Shown: positions 17,792 through 26,409 of the stretch, piece by piece
Layout of the letters: each line of letters opens with the position of its first letter
Numbering within the stretch: position 1 is the stretch's first letter
From: JBGTGG01 sp964398945
GTDB lineage: Bacteria; Bacteroidota; Bacteroidia; Cytophagales; Cyclobacteriaceae
Length of the DNA: 64,000 nt
NCBI GenBank assembly: GCA_964398945.1
Contig: CAYNOT010000017.1
Coordinates: 53,420-117,419, forward strand
Direction: 5' to 3'
The notes under the pieces: model-generated
Told to the model about the DNA's origin: nothing
The model's input: only the letters and a program-made list of their open reading frames with translations
The model's database searches: none
Made by a program: the position numbers and the translations under genes

Positions 17792-18565
17792 TTAGCGAAC
17801 TTCCGCCAACACATCATGTTTAGCACCTGTAATCAGGGTATTCACTTTTGCTTCATTCACCACATTACCGATCACAATAACAGCAGGATTCGTTATTTTA
17901 TCCCGTATCGCCTTTTCCAAAATGGTATCAATAGTACCCAACACCATTTTTTGATGGATAGTTGTGGCTTGTTCTATAATGGCGATTGGTTCTTCTGCTG
18001 AGCGTGCCTCCCGAAATAGTGAAAGGATTTTTTCCAAATGCGACATCCCCATTAGTATCACAATCGTAGCACTCGATTGTGAAGCCAATTGGATATCCGA
18101 TGAAAGTTGCCCGTTTGATAATGTGCCGGTGATAACCCAAAAACTTTCGCACACACCGCGTTTCGTTACCGGAATGTTAACCGCAGCGGGTGCAGCTATC
18201 GCGCTGGTAATTCCCGGCACCACCTCTACTTCAATTCCCCTTCTTGTACAATACTCAAGTTCTTCATGTCCACGACCGAATACATAGGGATCGCCTCCTT
18301 TCAAGCGCACCACATGCGAATATCGAATGGCATAAAATACAATCAACTGGTTGATCCCTTCTTGGGAAAATTCCTTCTTCCCTTTTTGTTTTCCCACAAA
18401 TACTTTTTTACATCCTTTCGGAACATGCTCCAATAAAATAGGATTGACCAACGCATCATACAAAACAACCGAGGCTGATTTAAGGGCTTTAATTCCTTTA
18501 TACGTGATCAATTCCGGGTCTCCCGGACCCGCGCCAACCAAACTAACTTTTCGCTTTTCTAACAT
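17792..18565 (-). CDS. cobA: uroporphyrinogen-III C-methyltransferase
   Basis: A 257-residue SAM-dependent methylase making precorrin-2, the precursor of siroheme. Motifs: V-G-A-G-P-G-D-P-E-L near the start, V-V-L-Y-D-A-L, R-L-K-G-G-D-P-Y-V-F-G-R-G, and V-P-G-I-T-S-A-I-A-A-P. It is the stand-alone SUMT form, without CysG dehydrogenase/ferrochelatase domains. Divergent from nirB across a 105-bp control region with TACGTA sites. It supplies the siroheme that NirB needs, which explains its position. Confidence 0.95.
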   Translation of the reverse strand: MLEKRKVSLVGAGPGDPELITYKGIKALKSASVVLYDALVNPILLEHVPKGCKKVFVGKQKGKKEFSQEGINQLIVFYAIRYSHVVRLKGGDPYVFGRGHEELEYCTRRGIEVEVVPGITSAIAAPAAVNIPVTKRGVCESFWVITGTLSNGQLSSDIQLASQSSATIVILMGMSHLEKILSLFREARSAEEPIAIIEQATTIHQKMVLGTIDTILEKAIRDKITNPAVIVIGNVVNEAKVNTLITGAKHDVLAEVR

Positions 18566-18581
18566 TTCAGGATAAATTATT

Positions 18582-18640
18582 TACGTAATAATACTCAAGA
18601 TGATTTGATTTACTTAGAATTTTATACGTATTTTTACGTA
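18582..18640. promoter_or_regulatory. TACGTA operator cluster between cobA and nirB
   Basis: Three exact TACGTA palindromes at 18582-18587, 18625-18630 and 18635-18640. The last two are exactly 10 bp apart and end 5 bp before a TATAAT-like box (18646-18651) in front of nirB; the first lies 16 bp before the cobA start codon and is 43 bp (about four turns) from the second. The same motif is clustered upstream of narK, so a shared regulator is inferred. Confidence 0.65.
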
Positions 18641-18670
18641 GTTTTTATAATTAACCTTAACACGTTACAA

Positions 18671-21163
18671 ATGCGGGTACTTGTTGTTGGAAATGGAATG
18701 GTCGGCTATAAGTTCTGTGAAAAGCTTAGGGGCCGGTCCGAATCAATAGAAATTATTGTGTATGGGGAAGAACCTCTCCCTGCATACGACCGGGTTCATT
18801 TAAGCAGTTACTTCACCGGATCAACTGCCAATGATTTACTGATGGCACCAAAAGAATGGTACAGCGAAAACAATATCACGCTACATACTGCTGAATTGGT
18901 AGTTGCGATAAACCGTGAAACACGAACCATTCAAACCCACACAGGCAAAAATGATCACTACGATTTTCTTGTCCTTGCAACCGGATCTGGTGCTTTTGTT
19001 CCTGCCATTGAAGGGGTTGAGCGCGATGGTGTTTTTGTTTACCGTACGATTGAAGATCTCAACCAAATAATTGCGTACGGATCAAAAATCAAAAAAGCTG
19101 CGGTAATGGGAGGTGGCTTGCTCGGCCTTGAAGCTGCCAAAGCGGTATACGATATGGGCCTTGAAACACATGTAATAGAGTTCGCAAACCGATTGATGCC
19201 CCGGCAAGTTGATGATGATGGCGCGGAAATCCTGACGGCAAAACTTTCTTCTTTAGGAATTCATATCCATACTTCGAAAAACACAAAGTCGATTGAAGGC
19301 AATGGAAAACTGGAAGGCCTCGCATTCGCGGATGGCACCCGGCTGGATGTTGAAATGTTGGTCATCTCTGCCGGCATTCGTCCGCGCGATGAATTGGCAA
19401 AAGCTTCCGCATTGGAAGTACATCCGCGTGGTGGTATTGTAGTCGACAATAAAATGCGCACTACTGATCATCAGATTTTTGCCATCGGGGAAGCAGTTGT
19501 TCACAATAACATGGTGTACGGACTGGTGGCACCCGGTTATGAAATGGCCGATATCGTTGCACGCCAACTTACAGGGGATGATACAAAAGAATTCAACGGC
19601 TTTGATATGTCGACCAAACTAAAATTGATTGGTGTTGATGTTGGAAGTTTTGGTGATCCCTTTGCGGAAGGCGAAGATGGTATTCCCATTACGTATAAAA
19701 ATATTCGAAAAGGAATTTACAAGCGGATCAATATTTCCAATGATGGAAAGCGCTTGCTGGGTGGAATATTGGTGGGTGATGCCGGGCAATACAACATGCT
19801 CCACCAAATGACGATGAATGCAATGCCACTACCGGAAGATCCGGAAAGTTTGATTGTTGGTGGCATTGGTGGTGAAACTGCACCATCACTTGGCGTGGAA
19901 GGGCTTCCTGACACTGCACAAATTTGTAGTTGTGAAAATATTTCGAAAGGTGAAGTTGTCAACCAGATTACAAACTGTGGTGCAAAGTCCATTGACGATT
20001 TAAAGAAATCAATCAAAGCCTGTACAGGGTGTGGCGGCTGTGCGCCGCTGGTCAATGACTTATTGAAACATACATTGACATCGCTTGGTCACAGTGTGAA
20101 GAAAACCTTGTGCGAACATTTTGAATACAGCCGGCAGGAGTTGTTCGATTTAATCAAAGTGAAAGAAATAAAATCTTTTACAACACTCCTTGAAACCTGT
20201 GGAAAAGGCCACGGTTGTGAAATCTGCAAACCTGCAATTGCTTCGCTCCTGGCCAGTATTTGGAACGACCCGATTTTAAAACACGATACCATTCAGGATA
20301 CAAATGACCGCTTTCTTGCCAACATCCAACGGGGGGGTACGTATTCGGTAGTTCCCCGCATTGCGGGTGGTGAAATCACACCACAAAAACTGGAAGCCAT
20401 TGGAAGGATTGCAGGAAAATATAACCTCTATACAAAAATTACGGGGGGCCAGCGCATCGATATGTTTGGCGCACGCGTTGATCAACTTCCATTGATTTGG
20501 GAAGAACTCATTGAAGAAGGATTTGAAAGTGGCCATGCCTATGGTAAATCGTTGCGTACCATTAAAAGTTGTGTCGGATCAACCTGGTGCAGGTATGGTG
20601 TACAAGATTCCGTTTCGTTTGCTATCGAAATCGAAAACCGCTACAAAGGGCTTCGTTCCCCACACAAATTAAAAGGAGCTGTCTCCGGTTGCATCCGCGA
20701 ATGCGCAGAAGCCCAATCAAAAGATTTCGGCATCATCGCGACAGAAAAAGGATGGAACCTGTATGTCTGTGGAAATGGTGGTGCCCGTCCGCAGCACGCA
20801 CAACTTTTGGTTTCGGATGTGGATTCGAAAACCTGCATCCAATACATTGATCGTTTTTTGATGTACTACATTAAAACTGCCGATCCGCTAACGCGCACAG
20901 CACCCTGGCTCAACAAACTGGAAGGCGGCCTCTCCCACTTGTACGATGTGGTGATCAATGATTCATTGGGGATTGGTGAAGAGCTCGAAAGTGAAATGCA
21001 AAAACTAATCGAAACCTATCAGTGCGAATGGAAAAATGTAGTAGAAGATGAAAACCTTCGTGCAAAATTCAAACATTTTATAAATGCAGAGGAAGCGGAC
21101 CCTACCCTCGCCTTTGTGGATATGCGCGGACAAAAAATCCCGGTTGATTGGAATAAAAAATAA
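18671..21163 (+). CDS. nirB: nitrite reductase [NAD(P)H] large subunit
   Basis: Reduces nitrite to ammonium in the cytoplasm. ATG at 18671 (M-R-V-L-V-V-G-N-G) is chosen because the FAD-binding GxGxxG starts there; upstream codons lie in the promoter. Order: FAD/NAD(H) reductase (1-~390); BFD-like [2Fe-2S] with C419, C421, C451, C454 and nearby C457; a second cysteine-bearing segment (C-G-K-G-H-G-C-E-I-C) near 515-525; ferredoxin-like half domain; siroheme/[4Fe-4S] domain with C634, C640, C674, C678. All ligands are intact, so active. 830 residues is normal. Followed after 5 bp by nirD. Confidence 0.97.
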   Translation: MRVLVVGNGMVGYKFCEKLRGRSESIEIIVYGEEPLPAYDRVHLSSYFTGSTANDLLMAPKEWYSENNITLHTAELVVAINRETRTIQTHTGKNDHYDFLVLATGSGAFVPAIEGVERDGVFVYRTIEDLNQIIAYGSKIKKAAVMGGGLLGLEAAKAVYDMGLETHVIEFANRLMPRQVDDDGAEILTAKLSSLGIHIHTSKNTKSIEGNGKLEGLAFADGTRLDVEMLVISAGIRPRDELAKASALEVHPRGGIVVDNKMRTTDHQIFAIGEAVVHNNMVYGLVAPGYEMADIVARQLTGDDTKEFNGFDMSTKLKLIGVDVGSFGDPFAEGEDGIPITYKNIRKGIYKRINISNDGKRLLGGILVGDAGQYNMLHQMTMNAMPLPEDPESLIVGGIGGETAPSLGVEGLPDTAQICSCENISKGEVVNQITNCGAKSIDDLKKSIKACTGCGGCAPLVNDLLKHTLTSLGHSVKKTLCEHFEYSRQELFDLIKVKEIKSFTTLLETCGKGHGCEICKPAIASLLASIWNDPILKHDTIQDTNDRFLANIQRGGTYSVVPRIAGGEITPQKLEAIGRIAGKYNLYTKITGGQRIDMFGARVDQLPLIWEELIEEGFESGHAYGKSLRTIKSCVGSTWCRYGVQDSVSFAIEIENRYKGLRSPHKLKGAVSGCIRECAEAQSKDFGIIATEKGWNLYVCGNGGARPQHAQLLVSDVDSKTCIQYIDRFLMYYIKTADPLTRTAPWLNKLEGGLSHLYDVVINDSLGIGEELESEMQKLIETYQCEWKNVVEDENLRAKFKHFINAEEADPTLAFVDMRGQKIPVDWNKK

Positions 21164-21168
21164 GATTT

Positions 21169-21552
21169 ATGGAGCTATTGGAAGAAATAAAAGCATTTTC
21201 TGCTGCGGGTTTAAGTGATGTCAAAATCTGGTACAAGGCCGCAGGTGTCCGGGATATACCGGAGAATGGAGGTGCCTGTATCAAATACAAAGACCTGCAG
21301 GTTGCCATCTTTAATTTTAATCAAAAGCAAGAATGGTATGCCTGCCAAAACCTTTGCCCCCATAAAATGCAAATGATCCTTTCGCGCGGCATGACCGGAT
21401 CAAGTGGTGACCAACCCAAAATTGCCTGTCCTTTTCACAAAAGAACGTTTTCACTCAAAACCGGGGAATGCCTGAATGCTGATGAATGCAGCATTGCAAC
21501 CTTTCCTGTAAAAATTGAAAATGATTTTGTGTACGTAGGTTTTACCCAGTAA
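21169..21552 (+). CDS. nirD: nitrite reductase small subunit, Rieske type
   Basis: A 127-residue partner of NirB. It keeps a full Rieske [2Fe-2S] ligand set: C63-P-H65 and C87-P-F-H90, separated by a G-M-T-G-S-S-G loop. The C-terminal F-S-L-K-T-G-E-C block fits NirD. Starts 5 bp after nirB on the same transcript. The N-terminal ~20 residues (A-F-S-A-A-G-L-S-D) extend slightly beyond the Rieske fold. Confidence 0.94.
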   Translation: MELLEEIKAFSAAGLSDVKIWYKAAGVRDIPENGGACIKYKDLQVAIFNFNQKQEWYACQNLCPHKMQMILSRGMTGSSGDQPKIACPFHKRTFSLKTGECLNADECSIATFPVKIENDFVYVGFTQ

Positions 21553-21602
21553 ACTTGCTGCTACAAATAATTGGGAGCCGTGCTTCGCTAATACCTGTTT
21601 GA

Positions 21603-23039
21603 ATGAAAGTTGATTTTAACAACTCATCTGTAAAGAAAGAAGTCCGGGTAAAAGAGCTGTCCCAACGCTATATCCTGGCATTAGGAAGTGTGGCAATCCT
21701 CGCAATCATTGGGCAGGCAGTTGTCCAAACCATCATTTTCCTTTCAGAAAAAAACCAGGGCACCAACCTGACCGCACTGCGTTATTGGGAGCTTGCACTC
21801 TTTGCTATCCTTTTATTGGTGTTGGGCATCATCTATTCAAATGTGGTAAAGCCTACCAACAAACAAATCAACCTGGTCATCGCACAACTGCAACACTCCG
21901 AACAAAATGCCAAAAACCTGTCGAAAGAAATTGGTGCATTGTACAATAGCCTTGAAAAATCGTATGAAGAACTATCGGAAGTCAACCTGCCGGTAGAGTC
22001 TTTTAAATTATATGCTAAAACCGATCGTGGTGGAAACATCATCTTTATCAATGAAGTTTTTACGGAACTCAGCGGGAAAAAATTGGAAGGCATCATGACC
22101 ATTCAACATCTTTTTTCAGGGTACCGACCCCATGAAGACTGGATAGATGATGTAATCGACGAATTGGCCAATGACAAAAAGTGGAGCGGGGAAATTGAAT
22201 ACACCGATAAAAACAACCAGCCACGCCACGCACACGTTGTTATCCTGCCGGTTAAAAATGAACGTGGGGAAATCTATGAATGGATGGTGCTGGGTGCCGA
22301 TACTACGCTTCAAAAAAATGCAGAGGAATCCATGCATTCAAAAAACAAGGCCTCAATCGAGAAAAAAATAAACCAACAAAAATTCAGGTCAGTATTGATC
22401 CTGGAAGGCCAGGAAGAAGAACGCAAGCGTCTGGCCATGGACATCCACGATGGTATTGGCCAGATGCTCACTTCATTGAAATTTCAAATCGAATCAGTAG
22501 ATTTAAATAAACCAGAAGCCCTTATAACCGAAAAACTGGTTGACATAAAACAATTGCTTGTTGAAACCATAAAGGAAGTAAGGCGTGTTACATTTAATTT
22601 GAAACCAACGGTGTTGGGCGACTATGGTTTGGTAGCGGCCATTAGTGTTTTTATGAAAGAAGTCGGAAAACTCTCCGAAGTAAAACTTGAATTTAAACCC
22701 ACCCCGGGCCTATTGGTTGAGCTTCCGCAGAAAGTTGAAAACAATGTGTTCCGGATAGTCCAGGAGGCTGTAAACAATGCAATCAAATATAGTGCGGCCT
22801 CCGTTATCGAAGTGCGCATTGCCAAACCTGTCAGGGATTTGGCGATCATGATCAGTGATAATGGGCTCGGCTTTGACGAAAAAATAATTGAATCGCGAAG
22901 TGTAAATATAGAATCAGGAAGAGGTTTTTTTAATATGTACGAAAGAACTGAGTATATTAATGGCAGTTTGGAAATCAAATCAAAACCAGGTGAAGGAACC
23001 ATCGTGATACTGACTGTTCCATTAGGGGATGAAGAATGA
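21603..23039 (+). CDS. sensor histidine kinase with PAS domain (HisKA_3 type)
   Basis: A 478-residue kinase. Two membrane helices (about 24-46 and 61-81) enclose only ~15 periplasmic residues, so there is no extracellular sensor domain. Then follow a coiled coil (~90-125), a PAS domain (~132-240, starting K-T-D-R-G-G-N-I-I-F-I-N), a dimerisation helix with phospho-acceptor H282 in M-D-I-H-D-G-I-G-Q, and an ATPase domain with N-N-A-I-K-Y and D-N-G-L-G-F-D. Sensing is probably cytoplasmic or through PAS. It follows nirD by 50 bp and its stop overlaps the first ATG of the response regulator gene, so it may report nitrogen state (inference). Confidence 0.93.
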   Translation: MKVDFNNSSVKKEVRVKELSQRYILALGSVAILAIIGQAVVQTIIFLSEKNQGTNLTALRYWELALFAILLLVLGIIYSNVVKPTNKQINLVIAQLQHSEQNAKNLSKEIGALYNSLEKSYEELSEVNLPVESFKLYAKTDRGGNIIFINEVFTELSGKKLEGIMTIQHLFSGYRPHEDWIDDVIDELANDKKWSGEIEYTDKNNQPRHAHVVILPVKNERGEIYEWMVLGADTTLQKNAEESMHSKNKASIEKKINQQKFRSVLILEGQEEERKRLAMDIHDGIGQMLTSLKFQIESVDLNKPEALITEKLVDIKQLLVETIKEVRRVTFNLKPTVLGDYGLVAAISVFMKEVGKLSEVKLEFKPTPGLLVELPQKVENNVFRIVQEAVNNAIKYSAASVIEVRIAKPVRDLAIMISDNGLGFDEKIIESRSVNIESGRGFFNMYERTEYINGSLEIKSKPGEGTIVILTVPLGDEE

Positions 23040-23697
23040 AATGATCAAAAAAATTACAATTGTCTTAGCGGATGATCACGTGCTTGTGAGAAAGGGTATT
23101 CGTGCGATGCTTGAATCGGATGAAATACTGGAGGTGATTGGAGAAGCTGACAATGGTGAACAGGCCATCCGGCTAGTGAAGGAATTAAAACCGGATTTAT
23201 TGGTGACCGACATCCGCATGCCCGTGCTCAACGGATTGGAAGCCGTGGAAAAACTATGTCTGGAGAAGGGTGTCAACACACGCTCCATCATTTTATCGAT
23301 GCACGATTCGGAAGAGTATGTGTTGCAAGCATTAAAAGCCGGGGCTATGGGCTACCTCCTAAAAGACACGGACAAGAACGAATTCATCAAAGCATTGTAT
23401 CAGGTAAACAACGGCACCAAATATTTTTCCGGTTCCGTGTCCGAAATCCTAACCAAGCAATTGCTGTCCGGCACCTACACTACCAAAACGGAAAATACAG
23501 ATCCGTACCACCTTACCAAAAAAGAAAAAGAACTACTGCGCTTTATTATTGAAGGCAGGCAAAACAAACAAATAGCCGACCTGCTCGGCAAAAGTGTGCG
23601 CACAGTTGAAACCCACCGCTTTAATATCATGAAGAAATTAGATGTCAATAATGCGATTGATATGGTGAACAAGGTGTTGAAGGAGAATCTGGTTTAA
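23029..23697 (+). CDS. LuxR/NarL-family response regulator
   Basis: A 222-residue regulator: receiver domain with acidic pair D15-D16, phospho-acceptor D61 in V-T-D-I-R-M-P, and the conserved lysine in L-L-K-D-T; then a LuxR-type helix-turn-helix (about 160-215) with L-T-K-K-E-K-E-L-L-R and N-K-Q-I-A-D-L-L-G-K-S-V-R-T-V-E-T-H-R. The ATG at 23029 overlaps the kinase stop; a second ATG at 23041 is equally possible. Cognate of the upstream kinase, and the only DNA-binding regulator in the nitrate cluster, hence the best candidate to read the TACGTA sites (inference). Confidence 0.94.
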   Translation: MKNEMIKKITIVLADDHVLVRKGIRAMLESDEILEVIGEADNGEQAIRLVKELKPDLLVTDIRMPVLNGLEAVEKLCLEKGVNTRSIILSMHDSEEYVLQALKAGAMGYLLKDTDKNEFIKALYQVNNGTKYFSGSVSEILTKQLLSGTYTTKTENTDPYHLTKKEKELLRFIIEGRQNKQIADLLGKSVRTVETHRFNIMKKLDVNNAIDMVNKVLKENLV

Positions 23698-23740
23698 GAC
23701 CATGTAATAGCACCCTCGGGTTTTGTTAAAAATATTGGAA

Positions 23741-23828
23741 CGCTGATGACACGGATTTTCAAACGCAGATAATCGCTGATAAAAATCCTTGAAAGACCTG
23801 TGTTGCGTAGCATCTGCTTTATCTGCGT
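23741..23828. repeat. 11-bp-period spacer repeat next to KilA-N gene
   Basis: Eight successive 11-mers: cgctgatgaca, cggattttcaa, acgcagataat, cgctgataaaa and so on. They include an 11-bp inverted pair AACGCAGATAA (23762-23772) and TTATCTGCGTT (23819-23829). Ends five bases before the KilA-N stop codon. Confidence 0.65.
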
Positions 23829-23833
23829 TCTAT

Positions 23834-24646
23834 TCACAAACCCAGTTTTCTGTTTTCGACTTCAATCAAAACATTCATCTGCTGAATAGCAATTTGATTT
23901 AATCTAATAAGGCGTTCTTCTTGTGGTATTTTTTCATTGATAAAAACTGAATTCAGATTTTCCATATTCGCAAGACAAATCAATTCATTGATCGTTGCAT
24001 AATCTCGCATGTTGCCTTTTAAATTCGGGTTTGCCTCTCTCCATTGTTTGGCAGTAATACCAAACATTGCCACATTGAGCACGTCTGCTTCATTGGCATA
24101 AATAACAGATGTTTGGGCAGGGGTAAGTTTTTCGGGTATCAGGTTTTGCTTGATGGCATCTGTATGAATGTGGTAATTAAGTTTAGCCAATTCACGCTTT
24201 GCCGACCAACCTAACTGCTTTTGTTCTTCTTCTTTGAGCCTTTGAAATTCAGTAATCAGATACATTTTAAAAGGTACACTGATAGCGGAGCCAAATTCAA
24301 AAGCTATGTCTTTATGGGCATAAGTCCCACCATACTTTCCTCTCCTAACGATAATTCCAATGGCATTCGTTTTTTCTATCCACTCAGAAGCACTAAGCAC
24401 AAAATTTGGTAAACCCGCTTGCATTTTAAAGTGGTCAGATTCCACCACTTTAAAATTTGAGTTATTAATCTGCTCCCAAACACTTAGAAATTCAATAGCA
24501 TAGCGAGTTCTGAGCCAGTTCTTTATAATGTCTGCTGCCCGGCTTTCACTTACTTTGGCATTGGCCATATCTGTGAGTGAGATATAGTCCTTTTCCGCGA
24601 TGGACAAAATAGTGATTTCTGTATTTTCTACCTTAATTTTTGCCAT
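23834..24646 (-). CDS. KilA-N domain-containing protein
   Basis: A 270-residue protein. Residues ~15-130 are a KilA-N DNA-binding domain (Y-I-S-L-T-D-M-A, I-I-K-N-W-L-R-T-R, and the R-R-G-K-Y-G-G-T-Y-A-H-K-D-I-A motif followed by F-E-F-G-S-A-I). KilA-N occurs in phage and large-virus proteins and in solitary bacterial copies. The C-terminal ~110 residues are helical with a conserved-looking K-Q-W-R-E-A-N-P motif, as in ORF6N/KilA-N associated tails. It runs opposite to its neighbours and splits the nitrate cluster, so it looks inserted. The 3' end touches an 11-bp-period repeat. Role unknown. Confidence 0.88.
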   Translation of the reverse strand: MAKIKVENTEITILSIAEKDYISLTDMANAKVSESRAADIIKNWLRTRYAIEFLSVWEQINNSNFKVVESDHFKMQAGLPNFVLSASEWIEKTNAIGIIVRRGKYGGTYAHKDIAFEFGSAISVPFKMYLITEFQRLKEEEQKQLGWSAKRELAKLNYHIHTDAIKQNLIPEKLTPAQTSVIYANEADVLNVAMFGITAKQWREANPNLKGNMRDYATINELICLANMENLNSVFINEKIPQEERLIRLNQIAIQQMNVLIEVENRKLGL

Positions 24647-24988
24647 TGCGTATTTCTTAATGTGGCGAATTCCATATTAGAATATTTCCAAACCCAGCAA
24701 ATTCGATTAGGTTAAAGTGGTTAGTACATTCGCTTCTGTTCGTATTGCGTCATTTAGTATTCAAAAAATTAGAAATTCATACTTAGTAACCTCTGTAAGA
24801 TTCTCGCAAAAAACCCTTAGTACCAGACAGATATTCATTGAAGCACAACATCCGAATTATAAATACTGCAATTTATAATTTCAGACTAAAAACGCTCTGT
24901 TTAGATTAATCTATTTTCTATTTCAGATTTGGGTTAAATCTTTTCTATCATACGATCACAAAACTTGCGCGTCTTAATAAAATTATTT

Positions 24989-25048
24989 TACGTATTTTTA
25001 CGTAATTAATTACGTATTATTTACGTAATATATTAAATTTGCTACGTA
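24989..25048 (+). promoter_or_regulatory. five-copy TACGTA operator upstream of narK
   Basis: Exact TACGTA palindromes start at 24989, 24999, 25011, 25022 and 25043, i.e. steps of 10, 12, 11 and 21 bp, close to one, one, one and two helical turns, so all face one side of the DNA. Four lie upstream of the -7 box and the fifth just after it. The position expected for a -33 element is occupied by these sites, suggesting activator-dependent transcription. Confidence 0.7.
25034..25041 (+). promoter_or_regulatory. narK -7 promoter box TAAATTTG
   Basis: Perfect TAnnTTTG, 33 nt before the narK ATG and 6 bp after the fourth TACGTA site. Confidence 0.6.
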
Positions 25049-25074
25049 ATTTAAAAACTCGAAACCCGTAGCCA

Positions 25075-26406
25075 ATGAATCCTCTAACAAGCAACAAAGC
25101 AACGAAAATCAACCTGTTCGATTTCAAAACCCCGCCTATGCGGGCGTTCCATTTTACGTGGTTTGCCTTCTTCCTCTGTTTCTTTGGCTGGTTTGGTATC
25201 GCACCGCTAATGGCCATTGTTCGTGAAGACCTGCAACTGACCAAAGCACAAATCGGGAATACCATTATTGCATCGGTGGCCATCACCATTTTTGCACGTT
25301 TGCTGATCGGTTGGTTGTGCGATAAGTATGGACCACGCCTCATTTATTCTTTCGTGTTGATACTGGGTTCTATTCCGGTTATGCTGATTGGGTTGAGCAC
25401 CAGCTTTGAATCCTTTCTACTCTTCAGACTTGCCATCGGTATAATTGGTGCTTCTTTCGTGATCACACAATATCATACCTCTATAATGTTTGCGCCAAAT
25501 GTGGTGGGGACTGCCAACGCTACCACAGCCGGTTGGGGAAACCTCGGTGGCGGGGTTACACAAATGGTGATGCCAATGATATTTGTTGGGTTCACAGCAT
25601 TGGGATTTTCAGATTCGTTATCGTGGCGATATGCGATGGTAGTGCCGGGTGTTGCACTTTTGTTTATGGGTTTTTTGTATTACCGCTTTACGCAAGATAC
25701 CCCCGAAGGAAATTATGAACGAAAAGAAAAAAAGGATACGCCTTCCTTTTTTGAAGTAGCCAAAGACCCACGCGTATGGGGGTTATTCTTAATCTATGGT
25801 GCATGCTTCGGTGTAGAGTTGACGATCAACAATATCGCAGCGATTTATTATATGGATTATTTTCAACTCGATTTAAAAGCGGCAGGACTGATAGCCGGTT
25901 TGTTTGGCCTTATGAATTTGTTTGCCCGTTCACTCGGTGGTTTGTTTGGTGATCGCTTCGGCATTTCCCATGGCCTGAGGGGAAGGGTTTACTTTATGTT
26001 TGCCATGTTGTTTTTGGAGGGGGTCATGCTCTTGTTTTTTTCGCAAATGACCTTGCTTCCGCTTGCCATCAGCACAATGATTTTGTTCAGCTTGTTTGTG
26101 CAAATGTCAGAAGGTGCAACTTTTTCGGTTGTTCCTTTTATCAATAAAAAAGGAATCGGAACGGTGTCCGGCATTGTTGGTGCCGGAGGAAATGCCGGTG
26201 CCGTAGCTGCCGGGTTTCTTTTTAAAAGTGAATCGATCAGCTACAGTGATGGGCTCTTCTACCTTGGAATTGTAGTGGTTGCCACCTCGTTTGTATCCTT
26301 TCTCATTCGCTTTAGTTTGGCCGATGAAAAAACGAGCAAAGAGGAAGTACACGAATCGATCTCTTCCAAAAATTTACAACCAAGTCCGTTACGTGTAAAT
26401 GCATAA
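25075..26406 (+). CDS. narK: NarK-type nitrate/nitrite MFS transporter
   Basis: A 443-residue, 12-helix major facilitator. Both nitrate signatures are present: G-W-G-N-L-G-G-G-V-T in helix 5 and G-A-G-G-N-A-G-A-V-A-A-G in helix 11. The MFS A-motif-like segment (D-K-Y-G-P-R) follows helix 2. It imports nitrate (or exchanges it for nitrite) across the inner membrane for assimilation. Three bases separate its stop from the GTG of the nitrate reductase gene, so the two are cotranscribed from the TACGTA-controlled promoter. Confidence 0.96.
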   Translation: MNPLTSNKATKINLFDFKTPPMRAFHFTWFAFFLCFFGWFGIAPLMAIVREDLQLTKAQIGNTIIASVAITIFARLLIGWLCDKYGPRLIYSFVLILGSIPVMLIGLSTSFESFLLFRLAIGIIGASFVITQYHTSIMFAPNVVGTANATTAGWGNLGGGVTQMVMPMIFVGFTALGFSDSLSWRYAMVVPGVALLFMGFLYYRFTQDTPEGNYERKEKKDTPSFFEVAKDPRVWGLFLIYGACFGVELTINNIAAIYYMDYFQLDLKAAGLIAGLFGLMNLFARSLGGLFGDRFGISHGLRGRVYFMFAMLFLEGVMLLFFSQMTLLPLAISTMILFSLFVQMSEGATFSVVPFINKKGIGTVSGIVGAGGNAGAVAAGFLFKSESISYSDGLFYLGIVVVATSFVSFLIRFSLADEKTSKEEVHESISSKNLQPSPLRVNA

Positions 26407-26409
26407 CGC

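Larger units (their letters stand above)
24647..25074. other. 428-bp intergenic region with narK control sites
   Basis: No gene seen on either strand. The left ~320 bp are A+T-rich without clear structure, probably left over from the KilA-N insertion. The right 90 bp hold the TACGTA cluster and the narK promoter (separate entries). Confidence 0.6.
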
